Assembly (NCBI GenBank): GCA_030038395.1
Contig: JASHOZ010000025.1
Location: 1-64,000, forward strand
DNA: 64,000 nucleotides
Direction of reading: 5' to 3'
Origin: Nitrososphaerales archaeon
GTDB taxonomy: Archaea > Thermoproteota > Nitrososphaeria > Nitrososphaerales > Gagatemarchaeaceae
The position numbers and the translations under genes are program-made. Under the pieces are notes generated by a model that searched no databases, had not been told where the DNA came from, and worked only from the letters and a program-made list of their open reading frames with translations. Shown one piece after another: positions 1 through 7,596 of the stretch; within the stretch, counting starts at the first letter, position 1; each line of letters begins with the position of its first letter.

Positions 1-39
1 GCTACATTCCGTTGGCCGCCGTAGTGTGTTTCACGGCCC

Positions 40-954
40 TCAACGCGAGAGCCATCGCTCGGATGTTGACGTCGCGGAAGGAGGGTTCTTCCCCTTCTCA
101 GGGGCTTTGACGACTGACCGGGAGGAGAGACCAGACTTCGGTGCACTGTTCCCCCCTAACACCATGCGTTGTGCCGTGGGCAGCCGGCGGTGCGGACTCA
201 CCCCTTCGGACCTGAGTGCTGAAAGCGCTACCAACAGGAAGAGCAGCGAGAGCGCGAGGACGACAAGCTCGAAGACCCACAGGTTGACCTCCCCTGCGAA
301 TGGGACGGTGGCGTCGAGCATCCCCATCGGGAGTGCGGCGGCTAGGTAGCGTCTCCTTCTCGTGGCCGCGGCTAGCGCGCAGAGAGTCCCCCAGGCGTAG
401 TGCGCCATTATCGACGAGATCCTTTCCATCGCGCCCATGATGGCGGAGGAGGTGGCCGAAGCAAGTGACGAGAAGTAGGACGCGGGAAGCTGAGAAGCCA
501 CCATGGAGGCGAGCGTCCCCCCTGCGGAGATGACCAAGTAGATGACAGCGAGACTGAAGAGCGGCAAGGCACCCAAGAGCACGCCGTTCTCCCAGAAAGC
601 GAGACCTATCCCGAACGCGGGCGCGTCGCGCGTCTCCGCCTGCTTTCCGGCGACAGCATACCGAGCGAATGCGTATGCGAGCCCCACTTCAAAGACGGAG
701 GTCTGTGCACCAAGATAGATCCCTGTCGCGACGCTCGCGTACCCGAAGTCTGCGACCACCGTGCCGTACGTTAGATACTGCACCACTCCCTTGAGGGCGA
801 TCGCAAGCGCGTAGGCTGCGAACGTAAGCACGAACAGGAGGCCGCTGAAGCCGTGGTGACGCCGCCAGTAAAGCAGGAGCCCCGCCGACGCTGCGAGCGA
901 GATCGCAGGCCCAAGCATCAAGGCAGGGTCGATTTGTTGGACCACCCTCCTCAC
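40..954 (-). CDS. YhfC-family intramembrane protease-like protein
   Basis: A 304-residue polytopic membrane protein with about seven hydrophobic segments in the first 250 residues and a basic, hydrophilic tail. It has the paired motifs of the YhfC glutamic-type intramembrane protease family: WEN around residues 121-123, and E178 followed seven residues later by H185 in the next helix. The family is related to PrsW/CAAX-type proteases. The GTG start at 954 is a choice; a second GTG nine bases inside follows a GGAGG-like stretch and is equally possible. The substrate is unknown. The tail beyond about residue 255 is low in hydrophobicity and may not be conserved. Confidence 0.7.
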   Translation of the reverse strand: MRRVVQQIDPALMLGPAISLAASAGLLLYWRRHHGFSGLLFVLTFAAYALAIALKGVVQYLTYGTVVADFGYASVATGIYLGAQTSVFEVGLAYAFARYAVAGKQAETRDAPAFGIGLAFWENGVLLGALPLFSLAVIYLVISAGGTLASMVASQLPASYFSSLASATSSAIMGAMERISSIMAHYAWGTLCALAAATRRRRYLAAALPMGMLDATVPFAGEVNLWVFELVVLALSLLFLLVALSALRSEGVSPHRRLPTAQRMVLGGNSAPKSGLSSRSVVKAPEKGKNPPSATSTSERWLSR

Positions 955-1396
955 CTCAAGGCCGGCGCGGCCCTCCGCCCACTGATGCGTCTGCCTGCAG
1001 CCAAGTCCCCCGGGGTCGGCTCGGCAGGCGCTCCCTTATGGTCTTCTTCGGGACGCAGTCGAAGAGCTCTCGCACCTCCCTTCAGCCGGGTTTCGCTCGG
1101 TGCACCTTCGTGCGGTTCTCCGCCATTCGGAGCGCCGCCAGGAGCGACAGGTCGTAGCTGATGATCCTTCGCTCTTCGGACTCCAGAAGCACCACCTCGC
1201 TGGTTCGAGACTCGAACTCGAAACAAGCGCGCTCCGAATGCGTTACTCGTCATAGGGTTTGGCGTGCGCGAAGAGCACGCGCCAAGGAGCGCTGCCACGA
1301 AGAGCGCGGGCGCGAAGCTTTCCGGAGGGGTTCCCGTGACCTCTTGGACGTCTGCGAAAATATTCTAAAGGAGCAGGTCGGGAGCGGCCGAACAGC
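955..1396. other. Gene-poor interval with possible broken minus-strand ORF
   Basis: No intact gene can be defended here. On the minus strand a short protein-like stretch ending near 1107 (residues such as SEVVLLESEERRIISYDLS) is cut upstream by a TGA with no standard start. In a neighbouring frame upstream there is a hydrophobic, lipobox-like segment (ALLGAC). A frameshifted small lipoprotein or decayed gene is possible. A minus-strand AT-rich stretch near 1358-1368 could be its old promoter. Confidence 0.3.
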
Positions 1397-2323
1397 TTGC
1401 AGAGAGCTGACGGGCTCGACTGTCGCGGCCTGACCAAGGAGTACCAGGGCTCGCGCGGCAGAAGGGCGCTAGACTCGATTGACCTGCAGGTCCCGGCGAG
1501 GGGGATCTTCTCACTGATAGGTATGAACGGGGCGGGGAAGACGACCCTTGTCAGGATACTGGCCACCCAGCTCGAGCCCACTTCAGGGACGGCGTCCATA
1601 GACGGTCTTGACGTGGTGAAACAGGCGAAGGCGTTACGCGAGCGGATCGCCACGGTCCCGCAGGAGGCGCGGACCGTTCCGTGGATGACGCCGAAGCAGA
1701 CTGTTCTGTCCTACCTGATGTGGAGGGGCACGTCCTATTCAGCATCCAAGGCGAAGGCGTCAGAGGTCTTGGCCAAGGTGGGGCTCGAACAGCAGGAGGA
1801 CGTCCTGACGAGGCGCCTCTCCGGCGGGATGAAGCGGAAGGTCATGGTGGCGACCGTCCTCGCCTCGGAGGCCGACATAGTATTCCTGGACGAGCCGACT
1901 ACGGGACTAGACCCCATATCACGCAAGGAGCTCTGGGCGTACCTCGGCACGCTGGCCAAGGACAGGTTCCTGATACTGACTACCCACTACCTCGAGGAGG
2001 CCGAGGAGCTTGCAAACATCATAGGCATCATGCACATGGGTCGGATCGTAGGGCTGGGCACGCTCGACCAGCTCAGAGCCGAGGTCAAGCAGCAGTACAG
2101 CGTGCGAGTGGCGGCCGGGCACGAGCTCCCCTCTATCACAGACGGAAGGGTGACACGGGCGCGGTCGGGGGAGGCCCAGATCCTCACCACCGAAGACGAG
2201 GCCTACAGGCTGTCGCGCCAGCTCCTGGAGCGGGGGGCCCGGTTTTCGATGAGCAGGGTTTCACTCGACGACATCTTCTTCCACCTTGTCAATAGGAGCG
2301 ATCTGGAGGGAACGAGGGCATGA
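1397..2323 (+). CDS. ABC transporter ATP-binding protein (ABC-2 exporter type)
   Basis: This 308-residue nucleotide-binding subunit has a Walker A motif (GMNGAGKTT, about residue 43), the signature LSGGM (about 145), Walker B with DEPTTGLDP (about 165) and the switch histidine in TTHYLEEAE. The long C-terminal extension is typical of drug or polysaccharide-type ABC-2 exporters of the CcmA/NodI kind. The TTG start at 1397 is supported mainly by frame. The gene overlaps the following permease by four bases (ATGA), so the two are translationally coupled and should form one exporter. The substrate cannot be told from sequence. Confidence 0.92.
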   Translation: MQRADGLDCRGLTKEYQGSRGRRALDSIDLQVPARGIFSLIGMNGAGKTTLVRILATQLEPTSGTASIDGLDVVKQAKALRERIATVPQEARTVPWMTPKQTVLSYLMWRGTSYSASKAKASEVLAKVGLEQQEDVLTRRLSGGMKRKVMVATVLASEADIVFLDEPTTGLDPISRKELWAYLGTLAKDRFLILTTHYLEEAEELANIIGIMHMGRIVGLGTLDQLRAEVKQQYSVRVAAGHELPSITDGRVTRARSGEAQILTTEDEAYRLSRQLLERGARFSMSRVSLDDIFFHLVNRSDLEGTRA

Positions 2324-3060
2324 AGCCGTGGGGGAGGCAGGTCTTGGCCTCGATCCTTGTGAACTCGATCTATGAGATGAAGAACTACCCCGTCGTGCTC
2401 ATCAACACGGTGCTCTCCCCTCTCTCGTTCCTGTTGGTAATCGCGTTCGTCAGTCGGGGCCAACTCATCCCCGATGCGATCGAGGGCGGCTTCATCATGA
2501 GCATGTTCAACAGTGGCATGTCTCTTCAGGGGGACCTCGCGCACCTGAAGAACGACTTCAAGCTCCAAGACATGGTCGTCAGCTCTCCTACCTCCCCCGC
2601 CGCCTACGTCACCGGCATGGCACTGGCCGAAGTGATCTATTCGACGCCCGCGCTTGCAGTTCTGGTTGTCCTCGCCGCCATCTACATCCACCCTGGCGTC
2701 GCGGAGGCTGTCTTGCTCGTCAGCGTCCTGCTGCTGATGTTCCTCGCCTCCATCGCGATCGGCTATACCCTCTCAACCTTCTCCAGCGACATCGTCCAGA
2801 GCTTCGCCTTCTCTAGGCTCATCTCCACGCTGTTCTCAACGCTGCCACCGGTGTACTATCCGATCACCCTGATTCCCACGCCATTCAGGTATGCGGCATA
2901 CCTGTCGCCGACGACGTACGCCGCTGAGATCTCCCAGAATGCGGCCGGACTCCTCTCGCTCTCTTCCTCGGGGGTGGCGGCGGCTTGGGGGGTTCTCCTG
3001 GCGACCACTGCCGCCCTGGCATTGGTTGCGATGAAGAAGGCACGATGGCGTGAGGTCTAG
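2320..3060 (+). CDS. ABC-2 type transporter permease
   Basis: This 246-residue integral membrane protein has about six hydrophobic helices and the ABC-2 permease layout: a hydrophilic N-terminus, then a loop containing MSMFNSGMSLQGDLAH, and C-terminal helices after residue 125. It begins inside the stop codon of the ATPase gene, making a two-gene exporter operon. The family moves drugs, lipids or polysaccharides outward across the cytoplasmic membrane. No third subunit is adjacent, so a homodimeric permease is likely. Confidence 0.88.
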   Translation: MKPWGRQVLASILVNSIYEMKNYPVVLINTVLSPLSFLLVIAFVSRGQLIPDAIEGGFIMSMFNSGMSLQGDLAHLKNDFKLQDMVVSSPTSPAAYVTGMALAEVIYSTPALAVLVVLAAIYIHPGVAEAVLLVSVLLLMFLASIAIGYTLSTFSSDIVQSFAFSRLISTLFSTLPPVYYPITLIPTPFRYAAYLSPTTYAAEISQNAAGLLSLSSSGVAAAWGVLLATTAALALVAMKKARWREV

Positions 3061-3189
3061 CGCGCACGCCGCCTACGCTCGAGCATGGACGTATCGGTCC
3101 GCCCTGCCCGGAACGGACGACGCCCCTTGAGTCAGCCTCGCACGCGCAAGCTTTTTCTCTGCGCGCGGCGAAGGACGGATTCTGAGAAG

Positions 3190-3630
3190 ATGGGTATCCA
3201 GTTCGGAGACCCTCCGGTGCCAAAGTACGTCTCGAGTACGGCCTTTCACTTCGGTCTGCTCGTCGGGATGGTCGTAGTCGTAGCGACGACATTCGCCGTC
3301 GACAAGCTTGGGAACTTCATGTTCAGGCGTGGGTACGCCAAGCCCTTCTATGTCCTAGGAAGGCGCCTGCACCACGTCTGGGTATACCTCTTCGTCCCGG
3401 CTTGCTACCTGGCATTCTGCAGCCTCATCGTCCTGGGGAGAATCCAGCTCATCCATGGAATGACCTGGTACAGGGTTGGCTTGGTCTTCCCCGTTCTAGG
3501 AGTCTGTCTCGCCATCGACTTCCTCGGAGACAAGAGGAAATCCAGCTCGACGGGACTCTGGCGGCACGAGTGGGTATACGCGCTGATTCCCGCCTATATC
3601 TTCGCCTTCGTCGTAAACGTGTTCGTCTAG
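3190..3630 (+). CDS. Small polytopic membrane protein of unknown function
   Basis: This 146-residue protein has four predicted membrane helices, at about residues 18-36, 62-80, 90-110 and 125-143. Charged loops contain Arg and His residues between helices 1 and 2. I do not recognise the family. The ATG at 3190 is preferred over an upstream in-frame codon because the upstream extension is Arg-rich and unlike a protein N-terminus. A T-rich box (CTTTTTC, near 3153) lies about 35 bases upstream and could be the TATA element. Confidence 0.65.
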   Translation: MGIQFGDPPVPKYVSSTAFHFGLLVGMVVVVATTFAVDKLGNFMFRRGYAKPFYVLGRRLHHVWVYLFVPACYLAFCSLIVLGRIQLIHGMTWYRVGLVFPVLGVCLAIDFLGDKRKSSSTGLWRHEWVYALIPAYIFAFVVNVFV

Positions 3631-3784
3631 CCGAAACAGAGGCTGCGGACGACGCAAGCCACTCCATCGCCTGAGGGTCCGCGTACAGCGTGTCGGTCCG
3701 GCGTCGTGAAGCGCGACGTCCAGACGAGAGCCGGATTGCGTCAGTCATCAATGCTTATTAGCCGATGCGAAAGGGTGGCAAACA

Positions 3785-4783
3785 GTGCAGTACAGCAAGA
3801 GCAGAGGGGTCAGCACGGCTCTGGTTGTGGTGGTCATAGTCATCATAGTCGCGGGGTCGGTCGCGGCCTACTACCTCTCCTCGACCTCGTCGAAGTCGCC
3901 GACGTCGTCGTCATCCGCGGCGAGCTCGACAACCACCTCGACGAGCGCGTCGAGTTCCGCTTCGTCATCGAGTTCAACGAATTCTTCCGCGAGTTCCGTC
4001 GCATGCACGCAGAGCACGTGCTCATACGTAAACATCTCGTCAGGAGCCAGTTCTTGTATTGACCCGTCGACTCCGTGCGGCTTCTCGCCAGCAACAATCA
4101 CGGTCGTGATCGGGGTCAACAACACGGTCGTCTGGACGAACAACGATGACGTGGTACATACAGTCACTGGCGCGAACAGCAGCATAAGCTGGGGCGTCAC
4201 GAGCTCGTGCGACGGGCTTCTGGGAATATGCCCGGGAGGAACCTACCAGTACACCTTCACCCAGCCCGGGACCTACGACTATCACTGTCTCTATCATGAG
4301 GGTATGATAGGCAAAGTGATCGTGCTCGCCCCGACGAGCTCCTCGTCTACCACGACGTCTCCGACCTCTTCGAGCGTTACGACTTCATCTACCACCACCA
4401 CTCCGACCCAGTCTTCCGCCACCGCAAGCTTGGAGACGACCGAGGAGTACGCCTGCGTCACCGTGACCAGCACGACAACGAGTCCACCGACCACTTCGAC
4501 CGAGGTCTACAGCCAACCGTCGAGCACCATAACTGAGACTGCGACGACGTATACGCAATCCCAGACGACGGAGACGATTTCTCCTAGCACCTTCGCTTGC
4601 TACACGTACTCGGGAACCACATACACGGTGTCAGGGTACACGTACACCTACACCGCCACGACTTACACGGAAACAGGCACCACCATCACCTACTACACCA
4701 CAACCATTAACCAAAACACAACGACGTACACGTCGACCGAAATCACTTACGTCTTCACGACAATAACGAATTCTACCGGCTGA
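3785..4783 (+). CDS. Membrane-anchored blue copper (plastocyanin-like) protein with Ser/Thr/Tyr-rich tails
   Basis: The N-terminus (residues about 8-30) is one hydrophobic helix, followed by a Ser/Thr linker, a cupredoxin domain (about 95-185) and a long Thr/Tyr/Ser-rich C-terminus (about 185-332). Copper ligands are visible as the His in VVHTVTG and as Cys, His and Met in YHCLYHEGM, the classic type 1 site. The domain should transfer electrons outside the membrane, perhaps to a terminal oxidase such as the one at 36-39 kb. The tails look like heavily O-glycosylated stalks. The start is GTG after a GGTGG-like site, with a TATA-like CTTATTA near 3754. Confidence 0.85.
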   Translation: MQYSKSRGVSTALVVVVIVIIVAGSVAAYYLSSTSSKSPTSSSSAASSTTTSTSASSSASSSSSTNSSASSVACTQSTCSYVNISSGASSCIDPSTPCGFSPATITVVIGVNNTVVWTNNDDVVHTVTGANSSISWGVTSSCDGLLGICPGGTYQYTFTQPGTYDYHCLYHEGMIGKVIVLAPTSSSSTTTSPTSSSVTTSSTTTTPTQSSATASLETTEEYACVTVTSTTTSPPTTSTEVYSQPSSTITETATTYTQSQTTETISPSTFACYTYSGTTYTVSGYTYTYTATTYTETGTTITYYTTTINQNTTTYTSTEITYVFTTITNSTG

Positions 4784-4815
4784 GCAATAGCGACGGTTTA
4801 CTTCGCTCGCTCGTT

Positions 4816-4935
4816 CTACGCGAAGTCGCTGACGAGCAAAAGCACGATGGTTATCGCCAGCAGTGCGATGCCTATCGTGAGGTATCTGTTCACCCTCTCA
4901 AGCCGCTCTGCGTCTCCCCCCTTTCCTCCGCTCAA
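4816..4935 (-). CDS. 39-residue single-helix membrane protein, paralogue of its upstream neighbour
   Basis: This ORF is below the usual length cutoff. It encodes a charged, amphipathic N-terminus (AERLERVNRYL) followed by a single hydrophobic helix (about residues 22-38) and stops almost at once. The TTG start is preceded by a good Shine-Dalgarno sequence (AGAGGAG) with suitable spacing. It lies 16 bases after a 37-residue ORF of the same design, so the two look like a tandem duplication in one transcript. Function is unknown. Tiny bitopic proteins of this kind are often accessory subunits of membrane complexes. Confidence 0.6.
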   Translation of the reverse strand: MSGGKGGDAERLERVNRYLTIGIALLAITIVLLLVSDFA

Positions 4936-4951
4936 ACTCCTCTAGCACCCC

Positions 4952-5065
4952 TCAGATGAACAGAAGGAAGAGGCAGATTGCGGCCATGATTAGGAATACC
5001 GATGCTAGAGTCTCTGTCCTCTTCAATGCCTTCTCGAACCGCTCCGACTCCTGACCCGTGCTCAC
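4952..5065 (-). CDS. 37-residue single-helix membrane protein
   Basis: A GTG-started ORF encodes a charged N-terminal segment (QESERFEKALKRTET) and one hydrophobic helix reaching the C-terminus. It is built like the following 39-residue ORF and shares the pattern ER-x-E/K, basic residues, then helix. A TATA-like CTTAATAC lies about 40 bases upstream on the same strand. Codon pattern and architecture support a real gene, though it is shorter than most annotation limits. No function can be assigned. Confidence 0.55.
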   Translation of the reverse strand: MSTGQESERFEKALKRTETLASVFLIMAAICLFLLFI

Positions 5066-5100
5066 GCGTGCTTCCCTGCCCGAGGGCTAAAACTGCGAGC

Positions 5101-5109
5101 GTATTAAGT
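5101..5109 (-). promoter_or_regulatory. TATA-like box for the tandem small membrane genes
   Basis: Read on the minus strand the site is ACTTAATAC, about 40 bases before the GTG at 5065. It resembles the TATA boxes seen before many genes in this window (CTTAATA, CTTATTA). Confidence 0.45.
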
Positions 5110-5134
5110 CGTGGTCCCGTGCCTTCCGGTGCCC

Positions 5135-5284
5135 TCACCGCTTCCTCTTCGAGAGGAACGCGGGCTTCCTGACGGGCCCCCTATAGTGTTCGTTCCTCGG
5201 GCAGTGAGGGCCGCACTTCTCCTTTGCAGGGTGGTTGTGCCCTTTGTACTCCTCCTTCTCCTCCTGTTTCTTATACGCTGCCAA
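5135..5284 (-). CDS. 49-residue basic protein with CxxxC and His residues
   Basis: This small ORF starts at TTG 34 bases after a TATA-like TTTAAA and therefore fits a leaderless transcript. The product has a Lys/Glu-rich N-terminus (KKQEEKEEYKGH), a Cys/His cluster (H16, H18, C24, C28, H33; core CGPHC) and a basic tail ending in KRKR. The cluster could bind one zinc ion. Size, charge and composition resemble small ribosome- or nucleic-acid-associated proteins, but I do not recognise the family. It is distinct from the membrane pair just downstream. Confidence 0.6.
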   Translation of the reverse strand: MAAYKKQEEKEEYKGHNHPAKEKCGPHCPRNEHYRGPVRKPAFLSKRKR

Positions 5285-5314
5285 CGCCCGGCGGAGGCGA
5301 CGCGCCGTGCCTCG

Positions 5315-5322
5315 CTTTAAAC
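5315..5322 (-). promoter_or_regulatory. TATA-like box for the 49-residue basic protein gene
   Basis: GTTTAAAG on the minus strand is centred about 34 bases before the TTG at 5284. It matches the spacing expected for a leaderless archaeal transcript. Confidence 0.5.
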
Positions 5323-5361
5323 CCCCTCTATCGAGGACTCAGGTCGATGCACGGGTTCGTC

Positions 5362-6513
5362 TCAAAGGACACTGAAGAGCCTCTCCAACTCCGGCTCGTC
5401 GTTGTAGAAGTGTGGCGAAATCCTGAGAATGCGTCGCTCTCCATACTCGCGCTGAGCGACGACGACCCGCGACTTTAGGGCGCGCTGGACGACGTCTGCC
5501 GGCTTCTCCCGGAGGGTCTCCACCGGCACTATGCACGACCTGCGTCCGTCGCCGTAGTCGACGAGTAGCCTGTACCTGCTCTTCAGTTCCGAAACCCTCT
5601 CGAAGACCTCCTTCGCGAGCAGTCCTGCGTTCGCGCGAATCTCTTCCAGTCCTATTCTTGACCACACCTCCAGCGCCTTCGCGAACGCGTAGACGTACGC
5701 CCAGTTGCGGAACCCCTCCTGCAGCCTCCCGGCGCCGCGGAGCTCCCGGAAGTTCAGGTTGTCCACATACTCTGTTGAGTTCGCGCCGAAGTTGAGGGGG
5801 TCGAGCAGGTCCCCGGCCCCTTCCTTGCAGTAGAGATAGCCCACGCCCAACGGCCCACAAAACCACTTCGATGCCGTCCCGGCCGCGAAGTCGCACCCTA
5901 TCCTGTCGAGGTCGACTGGCGTGCTCCCCGCGGACTGCGAGACATCGAGGAAGAAGGTTGCGCCTCTCTCGTGGGCGATCCTGCACAACTCCTCGGCAGG
6001 CTGCACTGTCCCCAGATTGTATAGCACGTGGCTCGTGACCACGATCTTCGCCCTCGCCTCGCGCACCGCGGAGTCGAACTCGCCTAGGTCCGGCAGACCA
6101 GAGTCGTCCACCGGGACGTCTCGAATGCTCGCCCCCTTCCTCTTCGAGTAGTACAGCCACGGCAGGTAGTCTGACGGGTGTTCGGTCGTCGGACCCCCTC
6201 GCGTCACGACGGCGTCTCCTCTTGCGAACCTGAAACCGTTCGCGACCAGATTGATCGCTTGAGTGGCGCTCTCCGTGAAGATGAAGCCCTCCGGCCTGGC
6301 CCCGAGTATCCCTGCTAGCCTCTCCCTTGCGACGTTCGCCCCGCCGCGGTAGGTCAGGTAGTACGCATCATCCGGTCCGTGCCTGGAGAAGTCTCGCAGC
6401 CTCGCCGCAGCCTCCGATACCCCGGAGTCGAACATCGGAGTGTAGCTCGCGTTGTTCAGGTACGCCGTCTCCCGCTTGATAGGGAACTCTCTCTCGACCG
6501 CTTCAAGGTCCAT
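5362..6513 (-). CDS. Class V aminotransferase (cysteine desulfurase/epimerase-like)
   Basis: This 383-residue PLP enzyme has the fold-type I class V pattern: LNNASYTP near the N-terminus, a TESATQAINLVANG segment that binds the cofactor phosphate, the Asp in FLDVSQSAG, and the Schiff-base lysine in GTASKWFCGPLG. The ATG at 6513 is chosen because the upstream extension is low-complexity and Arg/Pro-rich. Members include cysteine desulfurases, isopenicillin N epimerase-like proteins and kynureninases; no catalytic Cys loop typical of IscS/SufS is obvious, so the substrate is open. A SemiSWEET gene ends 32 bases upstream, probably in the same transcript. Confidence 0.85.
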   Translation of the reverse strand: MDLEAVEREFPIKRETAYLNNASYTPMFDSGVSEAAARLRDFSRHGPDDAYYLTYRGGANVARERLAGILGARPEGFIFTESATQAINLVANGFRFARGDAVVTRGGPTTEHPSDYLPWLYYSKRKGASIRDVPVDDSGLPDLGEFDSAVREARAKIVVTSHVLYNLGTVQPAEELCRIAHERGATFFLDVSQSAGSTPVDLDRIGCDFAAGTASKWFCGPLGVGYLYCKEGAGDLLDPLNFGANSTEYVDNLNFRELRGAGRLQEGFRNWAYVYAFAKALEVWSRIGLEEIRANAGLLAKEVFERVSELKSRYRLLVDYGDGRRSCIVPVETLREKPADVVQRALKSRVVVAQREYGERRILRISPHFYNDEPELERLFSVL

Positions 6514-6545
6514 AGGCAGCGCGCCGGGCTTGACCTGATATGGGG

Positions 6546-6821
6546 TTAGCGGTCTCGGCCTTCCCCCATCCCGTACCTCAGCTTCACCGTGAGGAGGAGG
6601 CACAGCAGCACGACGTTTGTCCCGTTCCACACGATCACGGACAGCAACCCCAGGATGAGCCCGTACAGGAGCCAGAGCACTGTCCCTGTGAGCGACAGAA
6701 GGTTGAAGGCAAGACTGATCTCCTTCGCGTCTTTGAGTCTCCACACGCGGACGATTTGAGGGACGAGGCCGAGCGCAACGAGGAACCCTGCCAGGAGACC
6801 GAGTGCTTCAGCCGCGATCAT
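6546..6821 (-). CDS. SemiSWEET-type (PQ-loop/MtN3) transporter
   Basis: This 91-residue protein has three membrane helices, the length and layout of one SemiSWEET triple-helix bundle. The Pro-Gln of the PQ-loop is in helix 1 (GLVPQI) and is followed by the typical KDAKEIS loop. These proteins dimerise to move small sugars or similar solutes across the membrane. The ATG at 6821 is chosen because the upstream reading frame crosses the divergent Lrp promoter region. It precedes the class V aminotransferase gene by 32 bases on the same strand, suggesting co-transcription. Confidence 0.85.
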   Translation of the reverse strand: MIAAEALGLLAGFLVALGLVPQIVRVWRLKDAKEISLAFNLLSLTGTVLWLLYGLILGLLSVIVWNGTNVVLLCLLLTVKLRYGMGEGRDR

Positions 6822-6930
6822 GCCTCGCCGCCCACCCCGGACTATCCAAAAACGTTGAGGCCTCCCTGCATTCAGGACGAGCAGGATAGGCTTAAGGGGA
6901 GTCCGCATGGGCGCCCCGTGACGGGCACCA

Positions 6931-7365
6931 TTGGCGAGGAAGCGGACTGGATCAGGGAGAATAGACGAGTTGCTCCTCGAAATCCTTGCCGAGAACTCGC
7001 GTACACCTAACACGCGGCTCTCACAGAGGCTCGGCCTCTCCGAGTCCGCCGTCAGACGGCGGATCTCCAACCTCGTGTCCAGCGGCAGGATACGCAGGTT
7101 TACGGTAGAGGTCGACGACAGTAACACTAGCAGCGCGATAACCTGGGTCTCGGTGAACCCCGCCGTTCCTACGCGTCAGGTCACCGAGAAGATGAGGCCG
7201 ATGAAGGGGGTTGAGGCGATCTATGAGACTGCAGGCCAATATGACGTCGCGGTGGTCGTGAAGTGTGCGAACATCGTCGCTGTCAACGCGACGATCGAAG
7301 GGATCCGGCGGGTCGAGGGGGTCATCTCGACCAACACCACCATGATCCTGAGCACTATCCGCTGA
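6931..7365 (+). CDS. Lrp/AsnC family transcription regulator
   Basis: This 144-residue protein has an N-terminal helix-turn-helix (about residues 10-55, with LSQRLGLSESAVRRRISNL) and a C-terminal ligand-binding RAM/AsnC domain (about 68-142). The start is TTG at 6931. In Sulfolobus the Lrp-type LysM regulates the lysine cluster next to lysW, and here the gene lies directly upstream of lysW and lysX. It is therefore a good candidate for an amino-acid-responsive regulator of that pair; this role is inferred from position. Confidence 0.88.
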   Translation: MARKRTGSGRIDELLLEILAENSRTPNTRLSQRLGLSESAVRRRISNLVSSGRIRRFTVEVDDSNTSSAITWVSVNPAVPTRQVTEKMRPMKGVEAIYETAGQYDVAVVVKCANIVAVNATIEGIRRVEGVISTNTTMILSTIR

Positions 7366-7425
7366 CTTCGTGCGATAATCGTTAAATCGAGTCCTACAGG
7401 AGATCGAGACGAGCGCGCAGGCTAG

Positions 7426-7596
7426 ATGAATTGTCCAGAGTGCGACGCCCAGGTTGCGGTGCCCGAGGACGCAATCCGAGGAGAGGTCGTCTCGTGCACT
7501 GGCTGCGGCGCCTCATATGAGCTCGTCAGGGCTCAGTCGGGAGGCGCACTGTCGCTCCAGCCCGCGGAGCTTGAGCAAGAAGACTGGGGCGAGTAG
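7426..7596 (+). CDS. lysW: LysW amino-group carrier protein
   Basis: This 56-residue acidic protein has a zinc ribbon (CPEC near the N-terminus and CTGC at residues 24-27) and ends in EDWGE, the signature tail of LysW/ArgW. The C-terminal glutamate carries alpha-aminoadipate or glutamate while lysine or ornithine precursors are built on it. The ATG is preceded by a purine-rich leader and a TATA-like GTTAAATC at 7381. The lysX gene starts inside its 3' end. The remaining pathway genes (argC, argB, argD and argE types) are not in the window. Confidence 0.95.
   Translation: MNCPECDAQVAVPEDAIRGEVVSCTGCGASYELVRAQSGGALSLQPAELEQEDWGE

Noticed and set aside
1200-1222. T-loop-like GGTTCGAGACTCGAAC
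   Set aside because: The flanking bases do not form a five-base T stem, and there is no anticodon or D arm upstream on either strand.
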